DNA from: Bacteroides sp.
GTDB taxonomy: Bacteria; Bacteroidota; Bacteroidia; Bacteroidales; Muribaculaceae
Assembly: GCA_014802325.1 (NCBI GenBank)
Contig: JAAVCK010000002.1
Coordinates: 124,001 to 188,000, forward strand
Direction of reading: 5' to 3'
Length of the DNA stretch: 64,000 nucleotides
Positions 52,869-62,029 of the stretch are shown here, piece by piece. The notes below the pieces were generated by a model. It saw only the letters and a program-made list of their open reading frames with translations, was not told the origin of the DNA and did no database searches. The position numbers and the translations under genes are program-made. Numbering within the stretch: the stretch's first letter is position 1; the number at the start of each line of letters is the position of its first letter.

Positions 52869-55800
52869 TCAGCACTCCACAATTTCACCCGAATCGAGAT
52901 ACCAGAGATAGCCGCGGATATTTTCGTAGCCCATCTCGGCGAAGCGATCCATGTAGCGGCGCACCTGTCGGCGGTAGCGCGTGTGGTTTTCCTGTCCGGT
53001 CTTATAGTCAATTATCTCCACGTATCCGTCGGAGGTCCACACCACTCGGTCAGGACGTCGTTCCTCGCCGTCCACTATGATAGGACGCTCTATAAGCACA
53101 CGCTCCGTGTCCTCAAACCATCGGTTAGCTCTGGTGTCGCGGAGAAGTCTGTCGACAGTCGCGCGCACTTCCTCCACTTCATGTGAGGGTATGAGCCCTT
53201 CGCGTATCATCTTGGTCATCACCGGCGCCACATCGTCAAGTGTTCGGACGCGGGCCATAAGGTCGTGGATCACTATGCCGCGCCGGCGTGCGCTGACAAA
53301 ATCGTAGCGGCTCACGTCGTCGACACGTGTTCCATCCCACAGGTCATCACGGTCGCTGCTCCAGTACACGGGCATCTCCTCGGTCACCGAGGGTGTGAGA
53401 GCCGTTATGTCGGCTTTCTTGTCGGCCGTAGCCGCCGAGGGTATGCCGATTTCGAGTACACCGTCTGCCCCAAACGTGAGGGGTATGTATTCCGATCCTT
53501 TATTCACCGGTACTTCCTCGGCAAGATACTTGATATAGTCGGGGGTGCATTTCGCTATAGCGTCTCTTACATAATCGGCCACCGAGGTGCTCCTCGACAC
53601 GGCGAGTCCTACATAAAGACGGTCGACAGCTCGGGTGAGGGCTACATAAAACACATTTAGTTCGTCCATGAGCACTTCGCCGCCAAGTTTCAAAAACTCG
53701 TCCTGAAATGGCGTACCCTCAAGCGCCGAAGTACAGTTGACCGGTATGTAAGGAGGTATGATATCGGCCGGAATACCTTCAATGGGAGGCATCTTAAACC
53801 ACTTCACTTCCTTTACCGTCACCTCCTTGGCTCCGGCAAAAGGCAGTAGCACCACCTTGTATTCCAGACCTTTTGCCTTATGGATGGTCAGCACAGAAAG
53901 TGACTTATCGTCGGCCACACCGGCCACGGGCGTGCGGTAGCCTTTCTCGTCCCACCATTCGAGAAACGAGCGTATATCTCCATTGCCATTTTTCACGAAG
54001 TCGTTCACTAAGTCCTGAAAAGCACAGATAAACAGATTCTGCGACAGGCGGTCGGCCTGAGTGACATAACGGGTGATGATACGTTCCACCACCGTAGGCA
54101 GATTCAGACAGTTGACCGCGATGGCCTCCCCGGCTATTTCCTCAACCACCTCGGGCGACGACAGCGCTTCAATGAGCGACCGCGAAGCAGTGAGATTACG
54201 GCTGCGGAAAAACTCGAAGCGATTGAGAAGGCGGGCTATCTCGCGGCGTGATTTCTTGCGCGAAGAAGTGACATCGTCGGTGGCCGTAAGAAAACGCAAC
54301 ACGCTTACTATCAACCTCACCACTCCCGATGCCGACACGAGTATCGACTGGTCACTGACTATGCGTATGCCTTCAAATCTGCCCTCCTCGCTCTGCAAGC
54401 GGAGCAGATGCTCGATGACACGCTGGCCCTCGTTACGGGTGCGCACCAACACTGCGATATCCTTGGGTTTATAGCCCGCATCGAGAGCTGACTGCAACTC
54501 ATCGGTCATGGCCTGAAGCATAATATCACGACGTTCGTCACCCGACATGCGGTCAAGAGCTCCGAAGTCACGTACCTTTACGTAGCCGCCGTGAGCAACA
54601 TGTTTTTCCGACACAAGCTGCACCACATTACTATATAGCTGCGCATTGCCTGTCACTTCGGCAAGCGCCATAAAGAGCGTATTATTGAATCGCACCACTT
54701 CGGCCGAACTGCGCCAGTTGGTATTCTCCTGCGGACTGGTACCGCGCGAGTCACACTCGCCCTCAAATGCACGGTGGAGATTCATCAGCAGTCGTGGCTC
54801 GGAATTGCGGAAACGGTATATGCACTGTTTTTCGTCGCCTATGACCAGACAGTCCATGTCGCGGCTCATACTCGTCTCCACGAGGGGCAGCAGATTTTCC
54901 CACTGCAGGGGCGACGTATCCTGAAACTCGTCTATAAGGAAATGCTCAAGTTCCTGCCCTAGTCTCTCGTAGACAAACGGAGTATCTTCGCGCCCTATTA
55001 TGCGCCGCAGTATGGCATTTGTGTCGGAGAGCATTATGGTGGAGTTCTCCTTGCGGTAGGCGCTGATACATTCGCTCAGACGCTTCAGCAGTCCGAGATG
55101 AAAGAGGTTGCGGCGCAGTATATCGAGAAAGCGTGTTTTTTCATATCCATCGACCACACAGCGTGCTGCTTCGGTGAGCAGGTCGTCGAGCTGAGAAGTG
55201 CGGAGCGGCGAGGAGACACCGTTCTTCAGATAAGCCTTACCGGCATCGCCCAGTATATTGACGAGAGTAGCGCCCGGGGCTTTGCCGTCGGCATGTCGGC
55301 CTTTCTGCCACGCTTTGAGCATTCCGAGGGTATTTTTATTGAGTATACTCTCGCATCCGTTGGCCGTGATATACGTCAGAGCCGCAGTGCATGCTTCGGC
55401 GGTGAGCCGGCGGCAAGAACCGATCGAAGCGGCAAGATGCTTGTCGAAATCCGTCAGACGGCGCGGGTCATCGAGATAGTCCATTATGTCCTTCTCATGT
55501 TCCACAAAAGTCTCTCCCGATATATTCTTGAAGAATTTTATGAGATTGGAATGCAGCTGCGACGAGCGGTTAAATACATTGAACTGCCCTCCTTCAGCGA
55601 CTTTATCGGTCATATATGTCTCAAGCCACTGCAGGAGATAAAGATTGTCGCGTGTATTGCCGTCGCGCAGATTCAGGCTGCCGAGCATCTCGTCGACACC
55701 CAGCGCTATAACTCGCTCATCGTCGAGTTCCACTTCATAATTACCGTCGATCTCAGCCTCGCGCGCAAATGTGCGCAGCACGAGCTGAAAAAATGCGTCG

Positions 55801-56168
55801 ATGGTGCTTACGTTAAATGAGTTGAAGTCGTGGAGCAAATCGTCGAGCGCACCCGCAGCCGCGGCTTTAAGCTGCGCCTCGGAACATCCGAAGAGCTCAC
55901 GGAGATATTTCAGATAAGGACTCGGCTCCGTCCATCCCGGCTCACGGCCGGCAAGCACTGCAAGTTCGTGGATGATACGGCTTTTCATCTCCTCGGTGGC
56001 CTTGTTGGTAAACGTTATGGCCAGTATGTGTCGGTGGCGTGAGCCGCCGCGGCGCGCCAGACGGTATGAGCCGTCGTCTTGTTTCTCACCAAGTATCAGA
56101 GTGATATACTCACGGGCCAGTGTGAACGTTTTGCCCGAGCCGGCCGAAGCCTTATAGATTTTCAGCAT
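52869..56168 (-). CDS. AddA-like UvrD-family helicase-nuclease
   Basis: The 1099-residue product unwinds and degrades broken DNA ends in recombination repair, by family. It has Walker A ASAGSGKTF at 8-16, TFTNKATEEMKSRI, FLIDEFQDTSPLQWENLLPLV (Walker B), GDEKQCIYRFR, LTIHKAKGLEYKVVLLPF and VALTRAVDRLYVGL. At the C-terminus is a PD-(D/E)xK nuclease (about 1035-1075, RPDRVVW and VEIIDYKTG). This matches AddA-type exonuclease V; an AddB partner is not in the window. The start overlaps the SUI1 gene by seven bases. Confidence 0.88.
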   Translation of the reverse strand: MLKIYKASAGSGKTFTLAREYITLILGEKQDDGSYRLARRGGSRHRHILAITFTNKATEEMKSRIIHELAVLAGREPGWTEPSPYLKYLRELFGCSEAQLKAAAAGALDDLLHDFNSFNVSTIDAFFQLVLRTFAREAEIDGNYEVELDDERVIALGVDEMLGSLNLRDGNTRDNLYLLQWLETYMTDKVAEGGQFNVFNRSSQLHSNLIKFFKNISGETFVEHEKDIMDYLDDPRRLTDFDKHLAASIGSCRRLTAEACTAALTYITANGCESILNKNTLGMLKAWQKGRHADGKAPGATLVNILGDAGKAYLKNGVSSPLRTSQLDDLLTEAARCVVDGYEKTRFLDILRRNLFHLGLLKRLSECISAYRKENSTIMLSDTNAILRRIIGREDTPFVYERLGQELEHFLIDEFQDTSPLQWENLLPLVETSMSRDMDCLVIGDEKQCIYRFRNSEPRLLMNLHRAFEGECDSRGTSPQENTNWRSSAEVVRFNNTLFMALAEVTGNAQLYSNVVQLVSEKHVAHGGYVKVRDFGALDRMSGDERRDIMLQAMTDELQSALDAGYKPKDIAVLVRTRNEGQRVIEHLLRLQSEEGRFEGIRIVSDQSILVSASGVVRLIVSVLRFLTATDDVTSSRKKSRREIARLLNRFEFFRSRNLTASRSLIEALSSPEVVEEIAGEAIAVNCLNLPTVVERIITRYVTQADRLSQNLFICAFQDLVNDFVKNGNGDIRSFLEWWDEKGYRTPVAGVADDKSLSVLTIHKAKGLEYKVVLLPFAGAKEVTVKEVKWFKMPPIEGIPADIIPPYIPVNCTSALEGTPFQDEFLKLGGEVLMDELNVFYVALTRAVDRLYVGLAVSRSTSVADYVRDAIAKCTPDYIKYLAEEVPVNKGSEYIPLTFGADGVLEIGIPSAATADKKADITALTPSVTEEMPVYWSSDRDDLWDGTRVDDVSRYDFVSARRRGIVIHDLMARVRTLDDVAPVMTKMIREGLIPSHEVEEVRATVDRLLRDTRANRWFEDTERVLIERPIIVDGEERRPDRVVWTSDGYVEIIDYKTGQENHTRYRRQVRRYMDRFAEMGYENIRGYLWYLDSGEIVEC

Positions 56169-56509
56169 TTTACTCCTTTGACTTTATATCCAAGTTGGAT
56201 GAGCTGCTTACCCACCCGGTCGCGGCAGTCACCTTGTATAAGTATTTCGCCGCCACGTGCCGATCCTCCTGTAGCCAGACGCTGCTTAAGCCGTGCAGCA
56301 ACGTCGCGCAGCTCATCGTCGTCGCACGTAAATCCTGACAATATCGTGGCTTGCTTGCCACCGCGACCCTTGCGCTCGTAGCTTACAAGTATCACATCAG
56401 CGGATTTCGCCTCGGCGGGGGCATCGGATGATTCCTCCCCGGCAGAATCGTCTGCAGGCAGTGTGGCGCTCAGCGCTGCAAGGCGTGATTTCCAATCGTC
56501 GGTATTCAT
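56162..56509 (-). CDS. yciH: SUI1/eIF1-family translation factor (YciH-like)
   Basis: The product (115 residues from ATG 56509) has a Ser/Glu/Asp-rich leader (about 15-35) and the SUI1 fold (about 38-115), with KGRGGKQATILSGF and GGEILIQGDCRDRVGKQLIQLGYKVKG. Bacterial YciH-type proteins are thought to affect start-codon fidelity; their role in Bacteroidetes is not settled. A GTG at 56512 is the alternative start. ATG 56509 touches the upstream stop as TGATG. Confidence 0.88.
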   Translation of the reverse strand: MNTDDWKSRLAALSATLPADDSAGEESSDAPAEAKSADVILVSYERKGRGGKQATILSGFTCDDDELRDVAARLKQRLATGGSARGGEILIQGDCRDRVGKQLIQLGYKVKGVKC

Positions 56510-56955
56510 CACATAGGTATTGAATCGGGTTCTTCCTCGGGCCAGGGCATTGGATCGTCGATATTCTTCACTATTGTAGTAAGAGTCATGCAGTAAGGAA
56601 TATCAGCCACCGCACAGTCGGCATAGAAAGCGCGTGCCGAATCGGCATCGGCCTCAAATGCGGCATGGTAGCAAGCCACAGCTTTTCCAACGTTATCAAA
56701 ATCGTCGTGGGTATAGGCTTCGTTGAGCTTCATGTGCACGAGCGACAGACGGCCAAGCTGCACGGCCGAGAGTGTGCCGGCGTCTATATCGGCGTCGAGT
56801 GCATCGGTGAGCGACTGAGCTTCGGTAAGCTGACCGTCGGCCAGAGCCTGCTCTGCCTCGGATATGTTGGTTTCAAACCTGGCTGCATGGTCAGCGCACG
56901 ATACGTTGACAGCCATCAGAATGGCCGATAATGTTAGTATAATGTGGTATTTCAT
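56509..56955 (-). CDS. Lipoprotein of unknown function
   Basis: The 148-residue product starts with a lipoprotein signal peptide (NVSC, Cys near residue 20). The rest is acidic and helical, with Ala/Leu-rich helices such as ISEAEQALADGQLTEAQSLTDAL and a HAAFEADADSARAF repeat-like segment, suggesting a small TPR-like fold. I know no named family. It sits in a four-gene operon of overlapping frames (lipocalin-like lipoprotein, this gene, SUI1, AddA-like). Confidence 0.75.
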   Translation of the reverse strand: MKYHIILTLSAILMAVNVSCADHAARFETNISEAEQALADGQLTEAQSLTDALDADIDAGTLSAVQLGRLSLVHMKLNEAYTHDDFDNVGKAVACYHAAFEADADSARAFYADCAVADIPYCMTLTTIVKNIDDPMPWPEEEPDSIPM

Positions 56956-57338
56956 TTTCGCAAGTGATATACATAGTTTATGCCTTCACTCTCAAGCGAG
57001 AGCTGGCCGTTGGTAAAAGACAGCACCTTCTTTCCGAGTCGGACGGGTATGTCGCCGATAAGATTCTCGTCGCCTTCCCACTGAAGTGTCGACGGAATGA
57101 GGGCGATAAGGAGTGAATCGCGCTTCACATCCCAATGCCCCTCCACACTGTAGGTAAGCACATCCTGACGGATGGCTCTGACCACACACGTGCCGTCAGT
57201 GCGCAACTCCATAAGCGGTGTCGTGTCCGACACCTCGGGGATATAGTATTTACCCGCTATCTTTTCAGCCTCGTCGGAGATCGGACTACAGGCAATAGCT
57301 AAAGGCGCCGACAGTAAGGCTAATAGTTTTCTTGACAT
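56952..57338 (-). CDS. Small lipocalin-like lipoprotein
   Basis: The 128-residue product has a lipoprotein signal peptide (LAIACSP, Cys17). The remaining residues form predicted strands in a lipocalin-like order, beginning IAGKYYIPE and ending LESEGINYVYHLRK, as in small Bacteroidetes lipoproteins of this type. No ligand is known. It opens the operon, with a consensus promoter 26 bases upstream, and overlaps the next gene by ATGA. Confidence 0.7.
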   Translation of the reverse strand: MSRKLLALLSAPLAIACSPISDEAEKIAGKYYIPEVSDTTPLMELRTDGTCVVRAIRQDVLTYSVEGHWDVKRDSLLIALIPSTLQWEGDENLIGDIPVRLGKKVLSFTNGQLSLESEGINYVYHLRK

Positions 57339-57363
57339 CTTGATGAGAAGTGGTGTTTGACTA

Positions 57364-57394
57364 CAAAATTAATACATATTTCTGTCATTAGCAA
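57364..57394 (-). promoter_or_regulatory. Promoter of the lipoprotein-SUI1-AddA operon
   Basis: On the minus strand TTG (57394-57392), a 20-base spacer and TAATTTTG (57371-57364) match the consensus. Confidence 0.75.
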
Positions 57395-57439
57395 TAAAAC
57401 GGCGATTTTTGAGTTTATATATTATAATCAATCTCCACG

Positions 57440-58636
57440 ATGAAAAAAATCCTCCACATACTGTCATTAGCGGCTATAGCAGCCATTATACCACTGACGG
57501 CCAAGGCCCAGAAAGATGATTTCAACCCTATTCAGACCGGTGTGAACTCACTGGGTATCGCCCCTGACGCTCGCGGTGCATCGATGGGCGACCTCGGCGC
57601 GGCTACTGATCCCGACGCCAATTCTCAGTTCTGGAATCCGTCGAAATACGCCTTTGCCTACAGCAAAGGTGCCGTTTCGCTGAGCTACACCCCGTGGCTC
57701 CGCAAACTCGTCAACGACATCTTCCTCGCCAACGTATCAGGCTACTGGAAACTCGGTCAGGAAGACAATCAGGCCATATCGGCTTCGCTGCGCTACTTCT
57801 CGCTCGGCGAAGTGAGCACAAGCCAAACAGGTGAAACAGGCGCCCAGACCATCAACCCGTATGAAATGTCGATAGACGTGGGTTACTCGCGCAAACTGTC
57901 GGAAAAGTTCTCGATGGGTATCGTATTCCGCTACATATATTCTGACCTCGGATTCTCTGAAAGCGAAAGCGATCAAGGATCGGGTGCGTCAGCTTTCTCG
58001 GCCGACATATCAGGATATTACACAACCTATCCCGTGATAGGGCGCAACGAGTGTCAGTGGTCGTGGGGTTGGGATATATCCAATATTGGTACGAAAGTGG
58101 CCTACAACCACGGCGATAATCCGGCGTTTCTCCCTACCAATCTGCGTCTGGGTACTTCGTTTACATTCCCGCTGGCCGACTATCACAATCTTTCACTCAA
58201 TCTTGACCTCAACAAACTGCTCGTGCCCTCAATGCCCCGTCGCGTAGACTACGCTGACGACACCGAGGGTGAGATAGAATACATCGAAGCCTACGACAAG
58301 TGGCAGAACATGTCGCCTTTCACCGGCATATTCAAGTCATTCACCGACGCTCCCGGCGGATTCAAGGAGGAGCTGAGAGAGATCACTTGGTCGTTTGGCG
58401 CCGAATACAGCTATAATCAGCAGTTTTTCCTGCGCGCAGGATATTTCTATCAGAATGCCACCAAGGGCAATCTGCAATATTTCGGTCTCGGAGCCGGATT
58501 TGCCTTGAATGTGCTCCGCCTCGATGCCTCCTACATGCTTGCCACCGCGCAGACCTCTCCGCTTGACCAGACTCTCCGCTTCACCCTGACATTTGACATG
58601 GACGGTCTCCGCGAACTTTTCGGCGGCCGCAGATAA
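57440..58636 (+). CDS. porV: Type IX secretion outer-membrane protein PorV
   Basis: PorV is the outer-membrane shuttle that carries exported type IX substrates from the translocon to the attachment complex. The 398-residue product has a signal peptide (to about residue 23, AKAQ). It begins with the PorV/LptO signature [28 protein letters not shown]-type segment (about 32-60) and the [11 protein letters not shown] motif. The body is a barrel with alternating hydrophobic strands, ending with [24 protein letters not shown]. It is followed at 16 bases by ispF. Its presence supports type IX sorting of the tailed proteins in the window. Confidence 0.9.
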   Translation: MKKILHILSLAAIAAIIPLTAKAQKDDFNPIQTGVNSLGIAPDARGASMGDLGAATDPDANSQFWNPSKYAFAYSKGAVSLSYTPWLRKLVNDIFLANVSGYWKLGQEDNQAISASLRYFSLGEVSTSQTGETGAQTINPYEMSIDVGYSRKLSEKFSMGIVFRYIYSDLGFSESESDQGSGASAFSADISGYYTTYPVIGRNECQWSWGWDISNIGTKVAYNHGDNPAFLPTNLRLGTSFTFPLADYHNLSLNLDLNKLLVPSMPRRVDYADDTEGEIEYIEAYDKWQNMSPFTGIFKSFTDAPGGFKEELREITWSFGAEYSYNQQFFLRAGYFYQNATKGNLQYFGLGAGFALNVLRLDASYMLATAQTSPLDQTLRFTLTFDMDGLRELFGGRR

Positions 58637-58652
58637 TACTCACCTACTGACT

Positions 58653-59138
58653 ATGAACGATTTCCGTATAGGTTCGGGATACGATGTGCACCGTCTGACC
58701 GACGGCCGTGATCTCATACTCTGCGGCGTGAAGATTCCTCACACTCAGGGTCTGCTGGGACATAGCGACGCTGATGTGGCTCTCCACGCACTATCCGACG
58801 CCCTGCTCGGCGCGGCTGCTCTCGGCGATATAGGCATGCACTTCCCCGACACCGACGATACCTACAAAGGTGTCGACTCGCGTGTGCTGCTACGCCACGT
58901 AGTAGACCTGCTGTCAGCCCACCGCTTCAGCATAAGCAATGTCGACGTCACCATCATAGCCCAGCGCCCGAAACTCCGCGATTACATCGACACGATGCGC
59001 GCCAACATTGCCGCCGACCTCGCCATCGACATCACTCGCGTGTCGGTCAAAGCCACCACAACCGAACACCTTGGTTTTGAGGGTCGCGGTGAAGGTATAG
59101 CCGCCCAGGCCTCGGCTTTAGTGGTGCACAATATCTGA
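58653..59138 (+). CDS. ispF: 2-C-methyl-D-erythritol 2,4-cyclodiphosphate synthase
   Basis: IspF makes the cyclic intermediate of the non-mevalonate isoprenoid route. The 161 residues from ATG 58653 ([15 protein letters not shown]) match the family, with metal ligands D11, H13 and H45 and the GHSDADV loop. An ORF start at 58593 lies inside porV and is rejected. The C-terminal [19 protein letters not shown] is conserved. Confidence 0.96.
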   Translation: MNDFRIGSGYDVHRLTDGRDLILCGVKIPHTQGLLGHSDADVALHALSDALLGAAALGDIGMHFPDTDDTYKGVDSRVLLRHVVDLLSAHRFSISNVDVTIIAQRPKLRDYIDTMRANIAADLAIDITRVSVKATTTEHLGFEGRGEGIAAQASALVVHNI

Positions 59139-59150
59139 TTATTTCTCATC

Positions 59151-60074
59151 ATGGGACGTCTGCTGAAAATACTGCGCATAGTGGTGGAGTCGGTCATCTT
59201 CGGGCTGCTCATATACACATCCGTGCGCACAGCGGGCAATTTTGCTCCCGTAGGAAAATTTCTCGCCGAAATTCAGTTTATCCCAGCCACCGTCACTTTC
59301 TCCATGACCATCATAGTGACGTGGCTTCTCATCACTCTGATATTCGGCCGTATATACTGCTCCACGGTGTGTCCTATGGCAGCGGTGCAGGACTCGGTGG
59401 CGCGTATCGCCATAGCGGCGCGCGGCCGCAGGTGGAGCGGCTATACATTCGCACGCCCGCTCAATCTGCTGCGATATGCCACGCTCGGCATAATTTTTTT
59501 CCTGCTCGTGTGCGGATTTACCACCGTTCTGCTGCTGCTTGATCCGTTCACAATTTTTGAGCGCACGCTTGCCGGTACACATCCGGCTCAATCGGTACTC
59601 ACAGCCCCTGTGAAACTCGGAGCATCGGGCACAGCCGGATTTCTCATCTCCTTCACCGCATTGGCATTGATAAGCGCATTCGCCTCGCGCGGGGGACGCA
59701 CGTTCTGCAACACGCTATGCCCGGCGGGAGCCACTCTCAGCTTCGTGGCGCGTTATTCCATATTTCACATCGACATCAATCCCGACAAATGCATCCAGTG
59801 CCGCCGATGCGAGCATGTATGCAAGGCCCGTTGCATTGACGTTCCGGCCCATACGGTCGACCCATCGCGATGCGTTGTGTGCTTCAACTGCGTGACCGGA
59901 TGCCCCAACGATGCAATCCGTTACACCTGGGAACGCCACCGCCTGTCGTATCCGCTCATGCAGAGTATCGACGGGGCTATGGCAGGCGCTTCGGCCACAC
60001 AGCCTCACAGTCCCGATGCCGTCACACAGGCTTCTTCATCTGAAAATCCATCATCCAATGAAAACATATCTTGA
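59151..60074 (+). CDS. Membrane 4Fe-4S protein, NapH/CcoG-like
   Basis: The 307-residue product has about five transmembrane helices (one at residues 8-25, then 40-65, 105-125, 155-175) and ferredoxin-like cysteine sets. The first two are the short YCSTVCP and FCNTLCP motifs in loops; then [15 protein letters not shown] and [11 protein letters not shown] form two 4Fe-4S clusters at about 204-250. This matches NapH/NosR/MauN-type electron-transfer proteins. Partner and role are unknown; maturation or quinol oxidation are possibilities. The end overlaps thyA by 17 bases. Confidence 0.8.
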   Translation: MGRLLKILRIVVESVIFGLLIYTSVRTAGNFAPVGKFLAEIQFIPATVTFSMTIIVTWLLITLIFGRIYCSTVCPMAAVQDSVARIAIAARGRRWSGYTFARPLNLLRYATLGIIFFLLVCGFTTVLLLLDPFTIFERTLAGTHPAQSVLTAPVKLGASGTAGFLISFTALALISAFASRGGRTFCNTLCPAGATLSFVARYSIFHIDINPDKCIQCRRCEHVCKARCIDVPAHTVDPSRCVVCFNCVTGCPNDAIRYTWERHRLSYPLMQSIDGAMAGASATQPHSPDAVTQASSSENPSSNENIS

Positions 60075-60852
60075 CCTCCTTGACCACATCATGACCCACG
60101 GCTCCGATAAGGGCGACCGCACCGGCACGGGTACCCGCTCGGTATTCGGCTACCAGATGCGTTTTGACCTTGCCGACGGATTTCCGCTTCTCACCACCAA
60201 AAAACTTCACCTGAAGTCGATAATCCACGAATTGCTGTGGTTTCTGCATGGCGACACCAACGTAAAATACCTTCAGGACAACGGCGTGAGAATATGGAAC
60301 GAATGGGCAGGACCTGACGGCGATCTCGGCCATATCTACGGCTATCAGTGGCGCTCCTGGCCCGACTATCAGGGCGGTCACATCGACCAGATAAAGGAGG
60401 TGATCGAACAGATAAAGACCAACCCCGATTCACGCCGCCTCATCGTGAGCGCTTGGAACGTAGCCGATCTGCCCGGAATGCATCTGCCACCGTGCCATCT
60501 GCTGTTTCAGTTTTATGTAGCCGACGGCCGTCTGTCGCTACAGCTCTATCAGCGTAGCGGCGACTCGTTTCTCGGCATTCCGTTCAATATTGCTTCATAT
60601 GCGCTCCTGCTGATGATGGTGGCACAGGTGACCGGCCTCCGGCCCGGCGAATTTGTCCATACCATAGGCGACGCCCATATTTACAACAACCACTTCGAGC
60701 AGGTGCGCGAACAGCTCTCGCGCACTCCACGCCCCCTCCCCCGAATGAAGATCAATCCCGACGTAAAGGATATATTTGACTTCAAGTATGAGGACTTCGA
60801 GCTAACCGACTATAATCCTCACCCCCACATAGCAGGTAAAGTTGCCGTATGA
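60058..60852 (+). CDS. thyA: Thymidylate synthase
   Basis: ThyA methylates dUMP to dTMP with methylenetetrahydrofolate. ATG 60058 gives exactly 264 residues, as in E. coli ThyA, with catalytic C146 in [11 protein letters not shown]. Other signatures are [11 protein letters not shown] and the phosphate-binding [14 protein letters not shown]. The frame from 59911 overlaps the upstream gene and is rejected. The stop overlaps folA's start in an ATGA, a classical thyA-folA pair. Confidence 0.98.
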   Translation: MKTYLDLLDHIMTHGSDKGDRTGTGTRSVFGYQMRFDLADGFPLLTTKKLHLKSIIHELLWFLHGDTNVKYLQDNGVRIWNEWAGPDGDLGHIYGYQWRSWPDYQGGHIDQIKEVIEQIKTNPDSRRLIVSAWNVADLPGMHLPPCHLLFQFYVADGRLSLQLYQRSGDSFLGIPFNIASYALLLMMVAQVTGLRPGEFVHTIGDAHIYNNHFEQVREQLSRTPRPLPRMKINPDVKDIFDFKYEDFELTDYNPHPHIAGKVAV

Positions 60853-61343
60853 CACATGTCACCATCATAGTAGCCATAGATCGCGACGGAGGCATAGGCC
60901 GGAGCGGCGATCTGCTCTACCACATCTCCGATGATCTGAGGCGCTTCCGCCGCCTCACCACCGGCCACACCATCATCATGGGTCGAAAGACTTACGAATC
61001 TTTTCCTAAAGGTCCCCTGCCCCATCGCCGCAACATTATCATCACACGCAATGCCGATTACCACGTGGACGGTGCCGAAACCGCGCCATCGCTCCGGGCG
61101 GCTCTCGATATGTGCAACAGCGAAGATAAGGTGTTCATAATAGGTGGCGGCGAAATATATCGTCAGGCACTTCCGCTGGCCTCTTGTCTTGAAATCACCC
61201 GCATCGATGCCGCATCCGAAGCCGACACATTCTTTCCCGTCATCGACCCCGATGAGTGGACCGTATCGACCCAAGAGCCTGCGGCTACTGATGCGGCCAC
61301 AGGGCTGAGCTACCGCTTTGTCACCTACTTGCGCAATTCATAA
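60849..61343 (+). CDS. folA: Dihydrofolate reductase
   Basis: FolA regenerates tetrahydrofolate used up by ThyA. The 164-residue product shows [29 protein letters not shown] (active-site Asp about 28), the NADPH motif [14 protein letters not shown], and [12 protein letters not shown]. It overlaps thyA by four bases. The tRNA-Arg promoter starts within its last codons. Confidence 0.97.
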   Translation: MTHVTIIVAIDRDGGIGRSGDLLYHISDDLRRFRRLTTGHTIIMGRKTYESFPKGPLPHRRNIIITRNADYHVDGAETAPSLRAALDMCNSEDKVFIIGGGEIYRQALPLASCLEITRIDAASEADTFFPVIDPDEWTVSTQEPAATDAATGLSYRFVTYLRNS

Positions 61344-61359
61344 ATTATCGTTATCTTTG
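61328..61359 (+). promoter_or_regulatory. Promoter of tRNA-Arg
   Basis: CTTG (61328-61331), a 20-base spacer and TATCTTTG (61352-61359) match the consensus, with the -33 box inside the folA 3' end. Confidence 0.8.
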
Positions 61360-61376
61360 CACATCATAATTTTTAC

Positions 61377-61448
61377 GGCTTGGTAGTTCAATGGATAGAA
61401 CAAGCCTCTCCTAAAGGTTAGATAGGGGTTCGATTCCCCTCCGAGCTA
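61377..61448 (+). tRNA. tRNA-Arg (anticodon CCT)
   Basis: A full cloverleaf is seen. The acceptor is GGCTTGG with CCGAGCT (two wobbles), the D stem GTTC/GAAC, the anticodon stem AGCCT/AGGTT with loop CTCCTAA (anticodon CCT, codon AGG), and the T arm AGGGG-TTCGATT-CCCCT. CCA is not encoded. A strong terminator follows. Confidence 0.95.
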
Positions 61449-61459
61449 CTCCGTCATCA

Positions 61460-61502
61460 GCGCCCCTGACTTCGATCAGAAGTCAGGGGCGCCGATTTTT
61501 TT
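61460..61502 (+). terminator. Intrinsic terminator of tRNA-Arg
   Basis: A perfect 14-pair stem (61460-61473 with 61479-61492) around a five-base loop is followed by seven T. Confidence 0.95.
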
Positions 61503-61523
61503 CTCATACATACTCAGAGCTAT

Positions 61524-61560
61524 AAAAAACACAACGAGGCCGGAAAATGATTCCGGCCTC
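61524..61560 (-). terminator. Intrinsic terminator of rpmE
   Basis: On the minus strand GAGGCCGGAA pairs with TTCCGGCCTC (61560-61536). A short GTTGTG spacer precedes six T. Confidence 0.85.
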
Positions 61561-61591
61561 GCGATATGAGGTAATGATTTGTGACAATGAA

Positions 61592-61846
61592 TTACTTCTT
61601 GCGACGGTTGCCATAGCGGCTCATGAACTTGTCTACACGACCTGCGGTGTCGACGAGCTTCTGCTTGCCGGTGAAGAAGGGGTGTGACGAGCTGGTGATT
61701 TCAAGCTTAACCAGAGGATAGGTTACGCCGTCAACTTCAATTTCCTCGCGGGTAGCAACAGTAGAACGGGTGATGAAGATCTCGTCGTTGGACATGTCTT
61801 TAAAAACTACTTCGCGGTAGTTGCTGGGATGAATATCTTTTTTCAT
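61592..61846 (-). CDS. rpmE2: Ribosomal protein bL31, type B
   Basis: The 84-residue product is the longer, zinc-free type B form of bL31: [15 protein letters not shown], then [23 protein letters not shown], without the cysteines of type A. Type B forms can replace zinc-binding bL31 under zinc limitation in some bacteria; many Bacteroidetes appear to have only this form, though another copy elsewhere cannot be excluded. A consensus promoter with a 70-odd base leader and a terminator make a single-gene unit. Confidence 0.95.
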   Translation of the reverse strand: MKKDIHPSNYREVVFKDMSNDEIFITRSTVATREEIEVDGVTYPLVKLEITSSSHPFFTGKQKLVDTAGRVDKFMSRYGNRRKK

Positions 61847-61923
61847 TGTCGTTGAATATTTTAAATATCTTTTTTATTATAGAAAACCGCGCTGGTAAGA
61901 CGCACTTTCTCGTAATGGCGGTG

Positions 61924-61954
61924 CAAAGATAGCTATTATTATTTAACCCACAAA
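61924..61954 (-). promoter_or_regulatory. Promoter of rpmE
   Basis: On the minus strand TTTG (61954-61951), a 19-base spacer and TATCTTTG (61931-61924) match the consensus. Confidence 0.8.
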
Positions 61955-62016
61955 ACTTTACTGACTTTTTCTTCACGATTTTTATCCTGTCAAGCAAAAA
62001 TTTCTCAGATTATCAC

Positions 62017-62024
62017 TATCTTTG
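62017..62024 (+). promoter_or_regulatory. -7 element of ravA
   Basis: TATCTTTG lies five bases before the ATG at 62030 and overlaps a GTG at 62024 that would otherwise be a possible start. The transcript would be leaderless or nearly so. Confidence 0.6.
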
Positions 62025-62029
62025 TGTAT